This document shows, in pieces, positions 32,712-41,247 of a stretch of DNA of 64,000 nt. The DNA comes from Laribacter hongkongensis DSM 14985 (GTDB lineage Bacteria > Pseudomonadota > Gammaproteobacteria > Burkholderiales > Aquaspirillaceae), in NCBI RefSeq assembly GCF_000423285.1, contig NZ_AUHR01000002.1, forward strand, positions 1 to 64,000, read 5' to 3'. The notes under the pieces were generated by a model, which had not been told where the DNA came from, searched no databases, and saw nothing but the letters and a program-made list of their open reading frames with translations. A program made the position numbers and the translations under genes. Each line of letters opens with the position of its first letter. Position 1 is the stretch's first letter.

Positions 32712-35015
32712 ATGAAATTGACAAACCTTGCCGCGGCCATCATCGGCTTGGCCGCGCTGCCGTCCCTGGCAGCTACGCCCTTTGTGGTCCGTGATATCCG
32801 CGTCGAGGGCTTGCAGCGCACTGAACCCGGCACCGTGTTCAACTACCTGCCGCTCAAGGTTGGCGACACCTTCACCGACACCCGTGCGCAGGACGCCATC
32901 AAGGCGCTGTTTGCCACCGGGTTTTTCGACGACGTGCGCATCGAATCCGAAAGCGACGTGGTGATCGTGTCCGTGGACGAACGTCCCGTGGTGGCACAGC
33001 TCTCCATTACCGGTGCCAAGGAATTCGACAAGGACCAACTCAAGAAGGCGCTGAAGGAAAACGGCTTTGCAGAAAGCCGCATTTTCGACCAGGCGCTGCT
33101 GGACCAGGCGGTGCAGGAACTCAAGCGCCAGTACTTCACCAAAGGCAAGTACTCGGTGGAGATCAAGCCGACCGTCACCAAGCTTGACCGCAACCGCGTG
33201 GCCGTGGCGCTCGACATCAGCGAAGGCCCGGCTGCCCGCATCAAGCGTATCGACTTTGTCGGCAACCAGGCATTCAGCGCCGACGACCTGAGCGAGCAGA
33301 TGCAGCTCGCCACGCCGGGCTGGTTCTCGTGGTTTACCAAGGACGACCAGTATTCGCGGCAGAAACTGACCGGTGACCTGGAAAAACTGCGGGCGTTCTA
33401 CCTTAACCAGGGCTATTTCGAGTTCAACATCGATTCGACCCAGGTGTCGATCAGCCCGGACAAGGAAGACATGTTCATCACCGTGAACGTGTCCGAAGGC
33501 AAGAAGTACACCGTCAGCGACGTCCGGCTGGCCGGCGACATGATCGTGCCGGAAGCCGAGTTGCTGCCGCTCCTGGTGGTCAAGAAGGGCGACACGTTCA
33601 CCCGTGACAAGATCACCGACAGCGTGACGGCCATCACCGACCGTCTGGGAGCCGAAGGCTACGCCTTTGCCAACATCAATGCCGTTCCGGAAGTGGACAA
33701 GGAAAAGGGCGAAGTCGGCTTTACCTTCTTTGTCGATCCGGGTCGCCGCACCTACGTGCGCAAGATCAACATCGTCGGCAATACCCGCACCCGTGACGAA
33801 GTGATCCGCCGCGAAATGCGCCAGATGGAAGCCGGCTGGTATGACGCAGCCAAGATCAAGCGCTCCAAGGAACGCCTTGACCTGCTGGGCTACTTTACCG
33901 ACGTCAACGTCGAAACCCCGGCCGTGCCGGATACGGCCGACCAGGTGGATGTCAACTTCAAGGTGACCGAAAAACCGACCGGCAACGTAACGCTGGGTGC
34001 CGGTTACGCGCAGGATGAAGGCCTGATCCTGTCAGCCGGCATTTCGCAGTCGAACTTCTTCGGTTCGGGCAAGGCCGTGAGCGCGTCGTTCAATACTTCC
34101 AAGCTCAACCGCTACCTGAACCTGTCGTTCACCGATCCGTACTTCACCAATGATGGCGTGTCGATCGGCTACGACCTTTATACCCGCCGTTATTCGCCCA
34201 ACAAGACCGACACGTACCAGTACCAGACCGATACCACCGGTGCTGCCGTGCGCTTCGGCTTCCCGATTACCGAATACGACACCATCAACACCAGCCTCGG
34301 GGTCGAGCAGGTCAAGGTCAAGACCTTCGCCGGCAGCCCGCAGCGCTACAAGGATTATGTCAACCAGTTCGGTGACAACAACCTCAACTACCTTGCCAAG
34401 GTGGGCTGGGGTCGTGATACCCGCGACAGCTTCCTGTGGCCGACCAAGGGCCGTGTCTCGCGCATCAACCTCGAAGTGGCGCTGCCGGGCAGTGACATCC
34501 AGTACGGGCGCATCGTGGCCAGCCAGCAGTTCTTCTGGCCGCTGTCCAAGACCTTTACCCTGGCCCTGAACGGTGAAATCGGTGCCGTGCAGTCGTATGG
34601 TTCCACCAGCTCGGTGCCGTTCTTCCAGAACTTCTACCTCGGTGGCATCGGCTCGGTCCGCGGCTTTGAAACCGGCTCGATCGGTCCGCGCGACGAACTC
34701 AACGATGCCTACGGTGCCACCCGTCGCGCCATCGTCAATGCCGAAGTGCTGTTCCCGTTCCCGGGCATGAAGGACGACAAGACTCTGCGCATGTCGGGCT
34801 TTGTTGACGCCGGTACCCTGTGGGGAGGAGATTACGCCACTGCCGCCGACGGCAAGCCGCTGTCGTGGCAGGACAACCTGCGTTACTCCACCGGTGTCGC
34901 CCTGTCGTGGCTGTCGCCGCTGGGACCGATGAAATTCAGTTTTGCCTACCCGCTCAAGAAGGAAGAGGGTGACCAGATCCAGCGCTTCCAGTTCACGCTG
35001 GGAACAGTGTTCTGA
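32712..35015 (+). CDS. bamA: Outer-membrane protein assembly factor BamA
   Basis: BamA is the essential Omp85 barrel that folds and inserts outer-membrane proteins. The 767-residue protein has a signal peptide ending near ALPSLA and five POTRA domains (about residues 22-420, starting FVVRDIRVEGLQRTEPGTVF). A 16-stranded barrel follows, with the loop-6 motif GSVRGFETGS. It ends in the C-terminal Phe (FTLGTVF*) expected of outer-membrane proteins. It lies ten bases after rseP and 17 before skp. Confidence 0.98.
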   Translation: MKLTNLAAAIIGLAALPSLAATPFVVRDIRVEGLQRTEPGTVFNYLPLKVGDTFTDTRAQDAIKALFATGFFDDVRIESESDVVIVSVDERPVVAQLSITGAKEFDKDQLKKALKENGFAESRIFDQALLDQAVQELKRQYFTKGKYSVEIKPTVTKLDRNRVAVALDISEGPAARIKRIDFVGNQAFSADDLSEQMQLATPGWFSWFTKDDQYSRQKLTGDLEKLRAFYLNQGYFEFNIDSTQVSISPDKEDMFITVNVSEGKKYTVSDVRLAGDMIVPEAELLPLLVVKKGDTFTRDKITDSVTAITDRLGAEGYAFANINAVPEVDKEKGEVGFTFFVDPGRRTYVRKINIVGNTRTRDEVIRREMRQMEAGWYDAAKIKRSKERLDLLGYFTDVNVETPAVPDTADQVDVNFKVTEKPTGNVTLGAGYAQDEGLILSAGISQSNFFGSGKAVSASFNTSKLNRYLNLSFTDPYFTNDGVSIGYDLYTRRYSPNKTDTYQYQTDTTGAAVRFGFPITEYDTINTSLGVEQVKVKTFAGSPQRYKDYVNQFGDNNLNYLAKVGWGRDTRDSFLWPTKGRVSRINLEVALPGSDIQYGRIVASQQFFWPLSKTFTLALNGEIGAVQSYGSTSSVPFFQNFYLGGIGSVRGFETGSIGPRDELNDAYGATRRAIVNAEVLFPFPGMKDDKTLRMSGFVDAGTLWGGDYATAADGKPLSWQDNLRYSTGVALSWLSPLGPMKFSFAYPLKKEEGDQIQRFQFTLGTVF

Positions 35016-35032
35016 GGCAAGGAGAGCAGATC

Positions 35033-35518
35033 ATGAGGGCATTGAGCGTATTTGCGCTGGCGATTCCCTTGATGGTGGCATTGCCAGCCATGGCCGACGT
35101 CAAACTCGGCTACATCAATACCGAGCGCATCTATCGTGAGGCCGCACCCGCCGTAGCCGCCCAGAAACGGCTCGAGGCCGAGTTTGCTCCGCAGGAAGAC
35201 GCACTCAAGCAGATGGCCGAGCGGGCCCGCAAGGTCAAGCAGGCCCTCGATGGCGGCAAGCTGGGAGAGGCCGAGCGCCGGCAGCGGGAAAAAGAGCTGG
35301 TGCAGATCGAGCGTGATTTCCAGGCCCGCAACCGCGAGCTGCGCGACAGCTTTACCGTACGCCGCAACGAGGAGTTTGCCTCGGTGCTGGAGCGTGCCAA
35401 TGCGGTGGTGCTCGACATTGCCAAGCAGGACGGTTATGACCTGATCGTCCAGGAAGCGGTCTACATCAACCCGAAGTACGACCTGACCGACCGCATCATC
35501 AAGGCGCTTGACCGCTAG
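35033..35518 (+). CDS. skp: Periplasmic chaperone Skp/OmpH
   Basis: Skp forms a jellyfish-like trimer that carries unfolded outer-membrane proteins through the periplasm to BamA. The 161-residue product has a signal peptide (cleavage after PAMA, about residue 21), then VKLGYINTERIYREA. A long charged helical region (about residues 45-120) forms the tentacles, and VYINPKYDLTDRIIKAL closes it. AGGAGAG precedes the start. Confidence 0.95.
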   Translation: MRALSVFALAIPLMVALPAMADVKLGYINTERIYREAAPAVAAQKRLEAEFAPQEDALKQMAERARKVKQALDGGKLGEAERRQREKELVQIERDFQARNRELRDSFTVRRNEEFASVLERANAVVLDIAKQDGYDLIVQEAVYINPKYDLTDRIIKALDR

Positions 35519-35609
35519 ACAAGCGCGTGTTCAATCCGTGCGGCCTGAGGGTCATCGGCTCCATCCGGGCCATGACCGGCAGGCCGCCCGTTTTTGTGTG
35601 GACTCTGCC

Positions 35610-36650
35610 ATGAATGGCCTGACTCTCGGTGACATTGTTGACCGGCTCGGTGGCGAGCTGTGCGGCGAAGGCTCGCTGCTGATCGAGCGGGTGGCTGCAC
35701 TCGAAACAGCCGGCGAGGGCGACATCGCTTTCGTTACGGCAAAACATGCCGCCGCCGGCCATGCCAGCAGTGCCAGCGCCCTGATCGTTCCGGTCGCGCT
35801 GGCCGGGCAGTTTGCCGCCACCCACATCGCCTGCCGTGATCCGCAGCTGTATTTCGCCCGGGTGGCCACCCTGTTCCATCCCTTGCCGACGGCCCGGCCG
35901 GGCATTCATCCCTCTGCCGTTGTCTCGCCGAGTGCCAGCCTGGCACCCGGGGTCGAGGTCGGCCCGCACGTCGTGATCGGTGATCATGCCGTGATCGGCG
36001 AAGGGGTGATCCTGTCTGCCGGCAGCTTTGTCGGTGAAGGCGCCCGCATCGGCTCGGCTACCATCCTTTATGCCCGCGCCGTGGTCGAGCATCATTGCGT
36101 GGTCGGAGAGCACTGCATCCTGCATCCGGGATGCGTGATCGGAGCCGACGGCTTTGGCAATGCCTTTGCCGGCGATCACTGGGAAAAAATCCCGCAGATC
36201 GGGCGTGTCATCATCGGCAACAGCGTCGAGATCGGTGCCAATACCACGGTTGACCGGGGAGCGCTGGCCGATACGGTCATTGAGGACGGCGTCCGGCTCG
36301 ACAACCTGATCCACATTGCCCACAACTGCCACATCGGCAGGCATACGGCCATGGCGGCCTGCGTCGGCGTGGCCGGCAGCACCCGCATGGGAGCCTATTG
36401 CCTCGTCGGCGGGGCGGGCATGGTTTCCGGTCACCTCGACATCGGTGACCGAGTGCAGATTTCCGGCGGGACACTGGTGGCCAAGTCCATCAGGAAGCCC
36501 GGGGTCTATACCGCTGTCTATCCGCTGGCCGAGCACAAGGAGTGGCTGACCAATGCCGCCCGCGTGCGCCAGCTCGACGGCCTGTTCTCGCGCGTGAAAG
36601 AGCTCGAGCGGGAACTTGATGAACTGAAAAATTCGGAGAAGTGCAAATGA
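35610..36650 (+). CDS. lpxD: UDP-3-O-(3-hydroxyacyl)glucosamine N-acyltransferase
   Basis: LpxD adds the second 3-hydroxyacyl chain in lipid A synthesis. The 346-residue protein has the N-terminal uridine-binding domain ([16 protein letters not shown], residues 1-100). A left-handed parallel beta-helix of hexapeptide repeats follows, with the catalytic His in [16 protein letters not shown]-terminal coiled-coil helix ([17 protein letters not shown]) ends the chain. The ATG at 35610 gives the normal N-terminus. Its stop overlaps the fabZ start (ATGA). Confidence 0.97.
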
Positions 36651-37105
36651 GCGAAGTGTCCAACGTGATCGATATCCGCGGCATCATGAAAATGCTGCCG
36701 CACCGCTACCCCTTCCTGCTGGTGGACCGGGTGCTGGAAATCGAAGAGGGCAAGCGGATCAAGGCCATCAAGAACGTCACGGCCAACGAACAGTTTTTTG
36801 TCGGGCACTTTGAGCAGTATCCGGTCATGCCGGGCGTGCTGATCATCGAGGCACTGGCGCAGGCCGCCGGCATCCTGGCGATCAAGACCCACGACGGCGA
36901 AGTGCGCCAGGAAAACGCGCTCTACTTCTTCGTCGGCATCGACAATGCCCGCTTCAAGCGCCAGGTGATTCCGGGTGACACGCTGGTGTTCGAGGTGGAA
37001 ATGCTCCGGGTTTCCCGCGGCATCGGCAAGTTTGCCGCCAAGGCCTTCGTCGATGGCGAACTGGCCTGCGAGGCTGACCTGATGTGCGCCCGCCGGGAGA
37101 TCTGA
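36647..37105 (+). CDS. fabZ: 3-hydroxyacyl-ACP dehydratase FabZ
   Basis: FabZ dehydrates 3-hydroxyacyl-ACP in fatty-acid synthesis and competes with LpxA for its substrate. The 152-residue hot-dog-fold protein has [14 protein letters not shown], the catalytic His in [14 protein letters not shown] and the Glu in IEALAQAAG. The start at 36647 overlaps the lpxD stop and has CGGAGAA upstream. Confidence 0.97.
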
Positions 37106-37107
37106 AG

Positions 37108-37881
37108 ATGGCGATTCATCCCACTGCTGTCATCGATCCCAAGGCCGAACTCGACAGTTCGGTCGAGGTGGGCGCCTATGCCGTTGTCGGCCCGGACGTC
37201 CGTATCGGGGCCGGCAGCAAGATCGGTCACCATGTGGTGGTCGAAGGGCTGACCACCATTGGCGAACAGAACACTTTTTTCCCGTTCTGCTCGGTGGGAC
37301 AGGCGCCGCAGGACAAAAAATATGCAGGCGAGCCGACCCGGCTCGAAATCGGCAACGGCAACACCTTCCGTGAATGCGTCACCCTCAACACCGGTACCGT
37401 GCAGGATGTCGGCGTCACCCGTCTGGGCGACGACAACTGGGTGATGGCCTATGCCCACGTGGCGCACGACTGCCAGGTCGGCAGCCACTGCATCCTGGCC
37501 AACAACGCCACGCTGGCCGGGCATGTCACGCTGGGTGACTACGTGATCTTGGGCGGCCTGACGGCCGTGCACCAGTTCTGCACCATCGGAGCCCACGCCA
37601 TGGTGGCCGGTGGCTCGATCATCGTGCAGGACGTTCCGCCCTACGTGATGGCTGCCGGCAATCATGCCAGCCCGGTCGGCATCAACAGCGAAGGGCTCAA
37701 GCGCCGTGGCTACACGCCGGAGGCCATCCGCGCCATCCGCACCGCCTACAAGCAGCTTTACCGTCAGGGCCTGTCGCTGGACGAGGCCAAGGTTGCCATT
37801 GCCGAGGCTTCGGCCGGTGTGCCGGAGCTTGGCCTTTTCAACGCCTTCTTTGCCCGATCCGCCCGCGGCATCATCCGCTAG
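37108..37881 (+). CDS. lpxA: UDP-N-acetylglucosamine acyltransferase
   Basis: LpxA performs the first acylation of lipid A synthesis. The 257-residue protein starts [20 protein letters not shown] and is made of hexapeptide repeats. The catalytic His lies in [12 protein letters not shown], and [20 protein letters not shown] and the C-terminal helical domain follow. It starts two bases after the fabZ stop with GGGAGA upstream. Confidence 0.97.
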   Translation: MAIHPTAVIDPKAELDSSVEVGAYAVVGPDVRIGAGSKIGHHVVVEGLTTIGEQNTFFPFCSVGQAPQDKKYAGEPTRLEIGNGNTFRECVTLNTGTVQDVGVTRLGDDNWVMAYAHVAHDCQVGSHCILANNATLAGHVTLGDYVILGGLTAVHQFCTIGAHAMVAGGSIIVQDVPPYVMAAGNHASPVGINSEGLKRRGYTPEAIRAIRTAYKQLYRQGLSLDEAKVAIAEASAGVPELGLFNAFFARSARGIIR

Positions 37882-37884
37882 ACC

Positions 37885-39045
37885 ATGACGCTCTTTCACC
37901 GACCCGGAACCTTTCGTGTAGCCCTGGTCGCTGGCGAAGCCAGCGGCGACGGGCTGGGAGCGGCCCTGATGGCCGCTCTCAAGCAGCAGCGCCCGCACAT
38001 CGAGTTTGTCGGCATCGGCGGCCCGAAAATGCAGGGCGAAGGGCTGGTGAGCCTGTACCCGCAGGAAGCGCTGGCCGTGCGCGGCTACGCCGAAGTCATC
38101 AGGAGCCTGCCAAGGCTCCTGAAAATCCGCTCCGGACTGATCGACGCCCTGCTGGCCGACCGGCCGCACGTGTTCATCGGCATTGATGCGCCCGACTTCA
38201 ACCTCGGGCTGGAAGCCCGGCTCAAGCGCCGCGGCGTGCGTACCGTCCATTACGTCAGCCCCTCGATCTGGGCCTGGCGCGGCGAGCGCATCCACAAGAT
38301 CCGCCAGTCGGTCGACCACATGCTGGCGCTGTTCCCGATGGAGCCCGCGATCTATCGCGATGCCGGCGTGCCGGTTACCTACGTCGGCCACCCGTTTGCC
38401 GACGGCTTCGCGCTGGATCCCGACCAGCCGGCTGCCCGTGCCCTGCTCAAGCTGGGCGAAGGGCCGGTCTTTGCCGTGCTGCCCGGCAGCCGGGTCAGCG
38501 AAGTCGACTACATGACGCCGCTGCTCCTCGAAACCATCCGGCGCCTGCTGGCAGCACTGCCTGATGCGCAGTTTGTCGTGCCGATGGCCACCCGGCCCAC
38601 CATGGACCGCTTCCGCCAGCTGATCCGCATTCACGGGGCGGAGGAACTGCCGATCCGCGTACTGTACGGCCATGCGCGTGAAGCCATGGTTGCCAGCGAT
38701 CTCGTGCTGGCCGCCAGCGGCACCGCCACGCTGGAAGTGGCCCTGGCCAAACGGCCCATGGTCATCAGTTACCGCATTTCCAGTACCACTTACCGCATCG
38801 TCAAGAAAAAGCTGCGGCTGCCCTATGTCGGGCTGCCCAACATCCTGGCCGGCCGGTTCGTGGTGCCGGAACTGCTGCAACATGAAGCCACGGCCGCCAA
38901 TCTGGCACAGGCTGCGCTTAACGCCCTGGCCGACCGGCCCTACCAGGCATGGCTGGCCGGCGTGTTCCGCAAGCTGCACCTCGAACTCAAGCGCAACGGT
39001 GCCGAAGTGGCCGCCCGGGCTGTCATCGAGGTTGCAACCCGCTGA
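37885..39045 (+). CDS. lpxB: Lipid-A-disaccharide synthase
   Basis: LpxB condenses UDP-diacylglucosamine with lipid X to make the lipid A disaccharide. The 386-residue GT19 glycosyltransferase shows VALVAGEASGDGLGAALM, FIGIDAPDFNLGLE, HYVSPSIWAWRGERIHKI, VLPGSRVSEV and ASGTATLEVALAKRPMV. It starts three bases after lpxA and ends the block at a terminator. rnhB, which follows lpxB in many genomes, is not here. Confidence 0.97.
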   Translation: MTLFHRPGTFRVALVAGEASGDGLGAALMAALKQQRPHIEFVGIGGPKMQGEGLVSLYPQEALAVRGYAEVIRSLPRLLKIRSGLIDALLADRPHVFIGIDAPDFNLGLEARLKRRGVRTVHYVSPSIWAWRGERIHKIRQSVDHMLALFPMEPAIYRDAGVPVTYVGHPFADGFALDPDQPAARALLKLGEGPVFAVLPGSRVSEVDYMTPLLLETIRRLLAALPDAQFVVPMATRPTMDRFRQLIRIHGAEELPIRVLYGHAREAMVASDLVLAASGTATLEVALAKRPMVISYRISSTTYRIVKKKLRLPYVGLPNILAGRFVVPELLQHEATAANLAQAALNALADRPYQAWLAGVFRKLHLELKRNGAEVAARAVIEVATR

Positions 39046-39064
39046 TCCAAACGGGTTTGTCCTT

Positions 39065-39095
39065 ACCCCGCCTGCGTATTGCGGCGGGGTTTTTC
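39065..39095 (+). terminator. Intrinsic terminator after lpxB
   Basis: ACCCCGCC (39065-39072) pairs with GGCGGGGT (39083-39090), followed by TTTTT. Confidence 0.9.
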
Positions 39096-39173
39096 CTGTC
39101 CGCGATTCGCGTCCGGCATGACGGGTTTTGGCGATAATCCCGGTTTCTGCCATTCCGGTTTTCCTGCCAAGCC

Positions 39174-40820
39174 ATGCTTTCCGACCTCGACATTGCCCAG
39201 CGTGCCAGCCTGTTGCCCATTACCGACCTTGCCAGCCGGATCGGACTGGATCCGGCCGAGTACGAGCCCTATGGCCGTGCCAAGGCCAAGGTCACGCTGC
39301 GTGCCGACCGGCCCCGCGGCCGGCTGATCCTGGTCACCGCCACCAGCGGCACGCCGGCCGGCAGCGGCAAGACCACGGTGTCGATCGCCCTGGCGCAGGC
39401 CATGCAACGCCTCGGGCAGTCTGCCGCACTGGCCCTGCGCGAACCGTCGCTGGGGCCGTGTTTCGGCCTCAAGGGGTGCGCCACGGGGGGCGGTTACGCC
39501 CAGCTGCTGCCGATGGAAGACATCAACCTGCACTTCACCGGCGACTTTCACGCCGTCACCAGCGCCAACAACCTGATTGCCGCACTGATAGACAACCTGC
39601 GCTTCCAGCAGCCGGAAACCCCGGTGGCCGAAGTGCTGTGGCGCCGGGTGCTCGACGTCAACGACCGCGCCTTGCGACAGGTCGTGACCGGACTGGGTGG
39701 TGGTGCCAATGGCGTGCCTGCCGAAACCGGCTTTGACATCACGGCAGCATCCGAAATCATGGCTGTCCTGTGCCTCGCGGAGGACGAAGCCGACCTGCGC
39801 CGCCGGCTGGATGCCCTGGTCCTTGGCTTCCGCTCCGACGGCACGCCGCTGACCGGCCGGGAACTCGGCAGCACCGGCGCCGTCATGGCGCTGTTGCGGG
39901 ACGCGGTCAAACCCAACCTGGTGCAGTCGCTGGAAGGCAATGCCGCATTCGTGCACGGCGGACCGTTTGCCAACATCGCGCACGGCTGCAACTCGGTAGC
40001 GGCAACCCGTGCAGCCCTGTCGGTGGCGGACTGGGCGATTACCGAGGCCGGCTTCGGCTCGGATCTGGGCGCAGAAAAATTCTTCAACATCGTCAGCCGG
40101 CAGACCGGGCTGGCGCCGGCTGCCGTGGTGCTGGTCACCACGCTGGCTTCGCTCAAGTGGCATGGCGGCTGCGAGCTGGCCGACGTCAGGCAGCCCCAGC
40201 CGGCAGCCCTGATGCAGGGGCTGGCCAACCTCGGGCGCCATCTGGACAACCTGGCCGGTTTCGGCCAGCGCGTCGTTGTGGCGCTCAACCGGTTTGCCGA
40301 CGACAGCGACAACGAAATCGCCATGCTGGCCGAATACTGCCACCAGCGTGGTGCAGCCTTTGCACCGTGTGACGGCCATGCCAGGGGCGGAGTGGGTGCC
40401 GAGGCACTGGCTTGGGCCGTGCTGTCGGCCGCACAGGCGCCGGATGCGCCGGTGCAGTTGAGCTACGCCGACGACGACAGCGTGCCCGACAAGCTCGATG
40501 CCATCGTGCGGAAGGTGTATGGCGGCAGCGGTGTCCGGCTCAGCGAAGCCGCCCGGCGCGACCTGGCGCGTATCGAAGCCATGGGGCTGGCTCACCTGCC
40601 GGTGTGCGTGGCCAAAACGCAGTTTTCCTTTACCGCCGATTCCAAGCGGCGCGGTGCGCCGGACGGTTTCAGCCTGCCGGTGACGCGGCTGATTCCCTGC
40701 GCCGGCGCCGGCTTCATCGTGGCCATGGCCGGCAGCATCATGCGCATGCCCGGGCTGTCGAAGTCACCGCAGGCGCTGCGGATCGACATGCAGGACGACC
40801 GGATCAGCGGTCTGGCCTGA
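39174..40820 (+). CDS. fhs: Formate-tetrahydrofolate ligase (divergent)
   Basis: Fhs makes 10-formyltetrahydrofolate from formate, ATP and tetrahydrofolate. The 548-residue protein has the family blocks LREPSLGPCFGLKG, GGGYAQLLPMEDINLHFTGD, FDITAASEIMAVLCLA, FVHGGPFANIAHGCNS, TEAGFGSDLGAEKF and PGLSKSPQA near the C-terminus. The nucleotide loop reads TPAGSGKTT instead of the usual TPAGEGKTT. Several positions invariant in clostridial enzymes differ as well (GLKGCATGGG for GMKGGAAGGG). Activity is likely but should not be assumed equal to the classical enzyme. It is a single gene between two hairpins. Confidence 0.92.
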   Translation: MLSDLDIAQRASLLPITDLASRIGLDPAEYEPYGRAKAKVTLRADRPRGRLILVTATSGTPAGSGKTTVSIALAQAMQRLGQSAALALREPSLGPCFGLKGCATGGGYAQLLPMEDINLHFTGDFHAVTSANNLIAALIDNLRFQQPETPVAEVLWRRVLDVNDRALRQVVTGLGGGANGVPAETGFDITAASEIMAVLCLAEDEADLRRRLDALVLGFRSDGTPLTGRELGSTGAVMALLRDAVKPNLVQSLEGNAAFVHGGPFANIAHGCNSVAATRAALSVADWAITEAGFGSDLGAEKFFNIVSRQTGLAPAAVVLVTTLASLKWHGGCELADVRQPQPAALMQGLANLGRHLDNLAGFGQRVVVALNRFADDSDNEIAMLAEYCHQRGAAFAPCDGHARGGVGAEALAWAVLSAAQAPDAPVQLSYADDDSVPDKLDAIVRKVYGGSGVRLSEAARRDLARIEAMGLAHLPVCVAKTQFSFTADSKRRGAPDGFSLPVTRLIPCAGAGFIVAMAGSIMRMPGLSKSPQALRIDMQDDRISGLA

Positions 40821-41247
40821 GCAGGAACGGTCGGTCCCGTAGCCTTTACCGACGGAATACTCGGTCTGCCAGGCACCCTGGCCGGTGCCTGTGCGCGGAC
40901 CAGCGCAGTACATGCATTTGGGGCTGCCGCAGTACGCCAACCGGATTGCCGGCCCGGCCTGCAGGCGGGAGTCTGGCCGTCCTGGTACATGTTCCCGACG
41001 GAGCATGTGCCGGTGCTTGCCGCCGCCAGGCCCGGCGCTCATGTGCGGGCCCGTGGTAGCTGGTGCTGGTCTGGAACGGTCGCAGCGGCATGGTATGTCG
41101 AACATCCGGAGCCGCTGACCGCAGCCGGCCGGGCAGGATTCACGCCCACGAAAGCGGAGAGAGCGGTTCGCTGACAGCCGCTGCGGCGCAGCATGGTGCT
41201 GGTCCGGGCTGCTCATGACGGCCAGGTTTTCCTGCCTGGCCGTAAAG
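40821..41247. other. Intergenic region between fhs and hrpA
   Basis: This 427-base gap has no supported gene. It holds a hairpin CAGGCACC/GGTGCCTG (40870-40877 with 40884-40891), which may end the fhs transcript. A 9-bp hairpin ACGGCCAGG/CCTGGCCGT (41218-41226 with 41235-41243) lies just beyond the hrpA stop. Neither has a U-tract. Short frames here are not convincing. Confidence 0.6.

Noticed and set aside
36922-39153. A 743-codon open frame on the minus strand
   Set aside because: It is antisense to fabZ-lpxA-lpxB and has no family motif.
40821-41247. Small frames between fhs and hrpA
   Set aside because: They overlap each other on both strands and lack ribosome sites; composition is that of a non-coding GC-rich gap.
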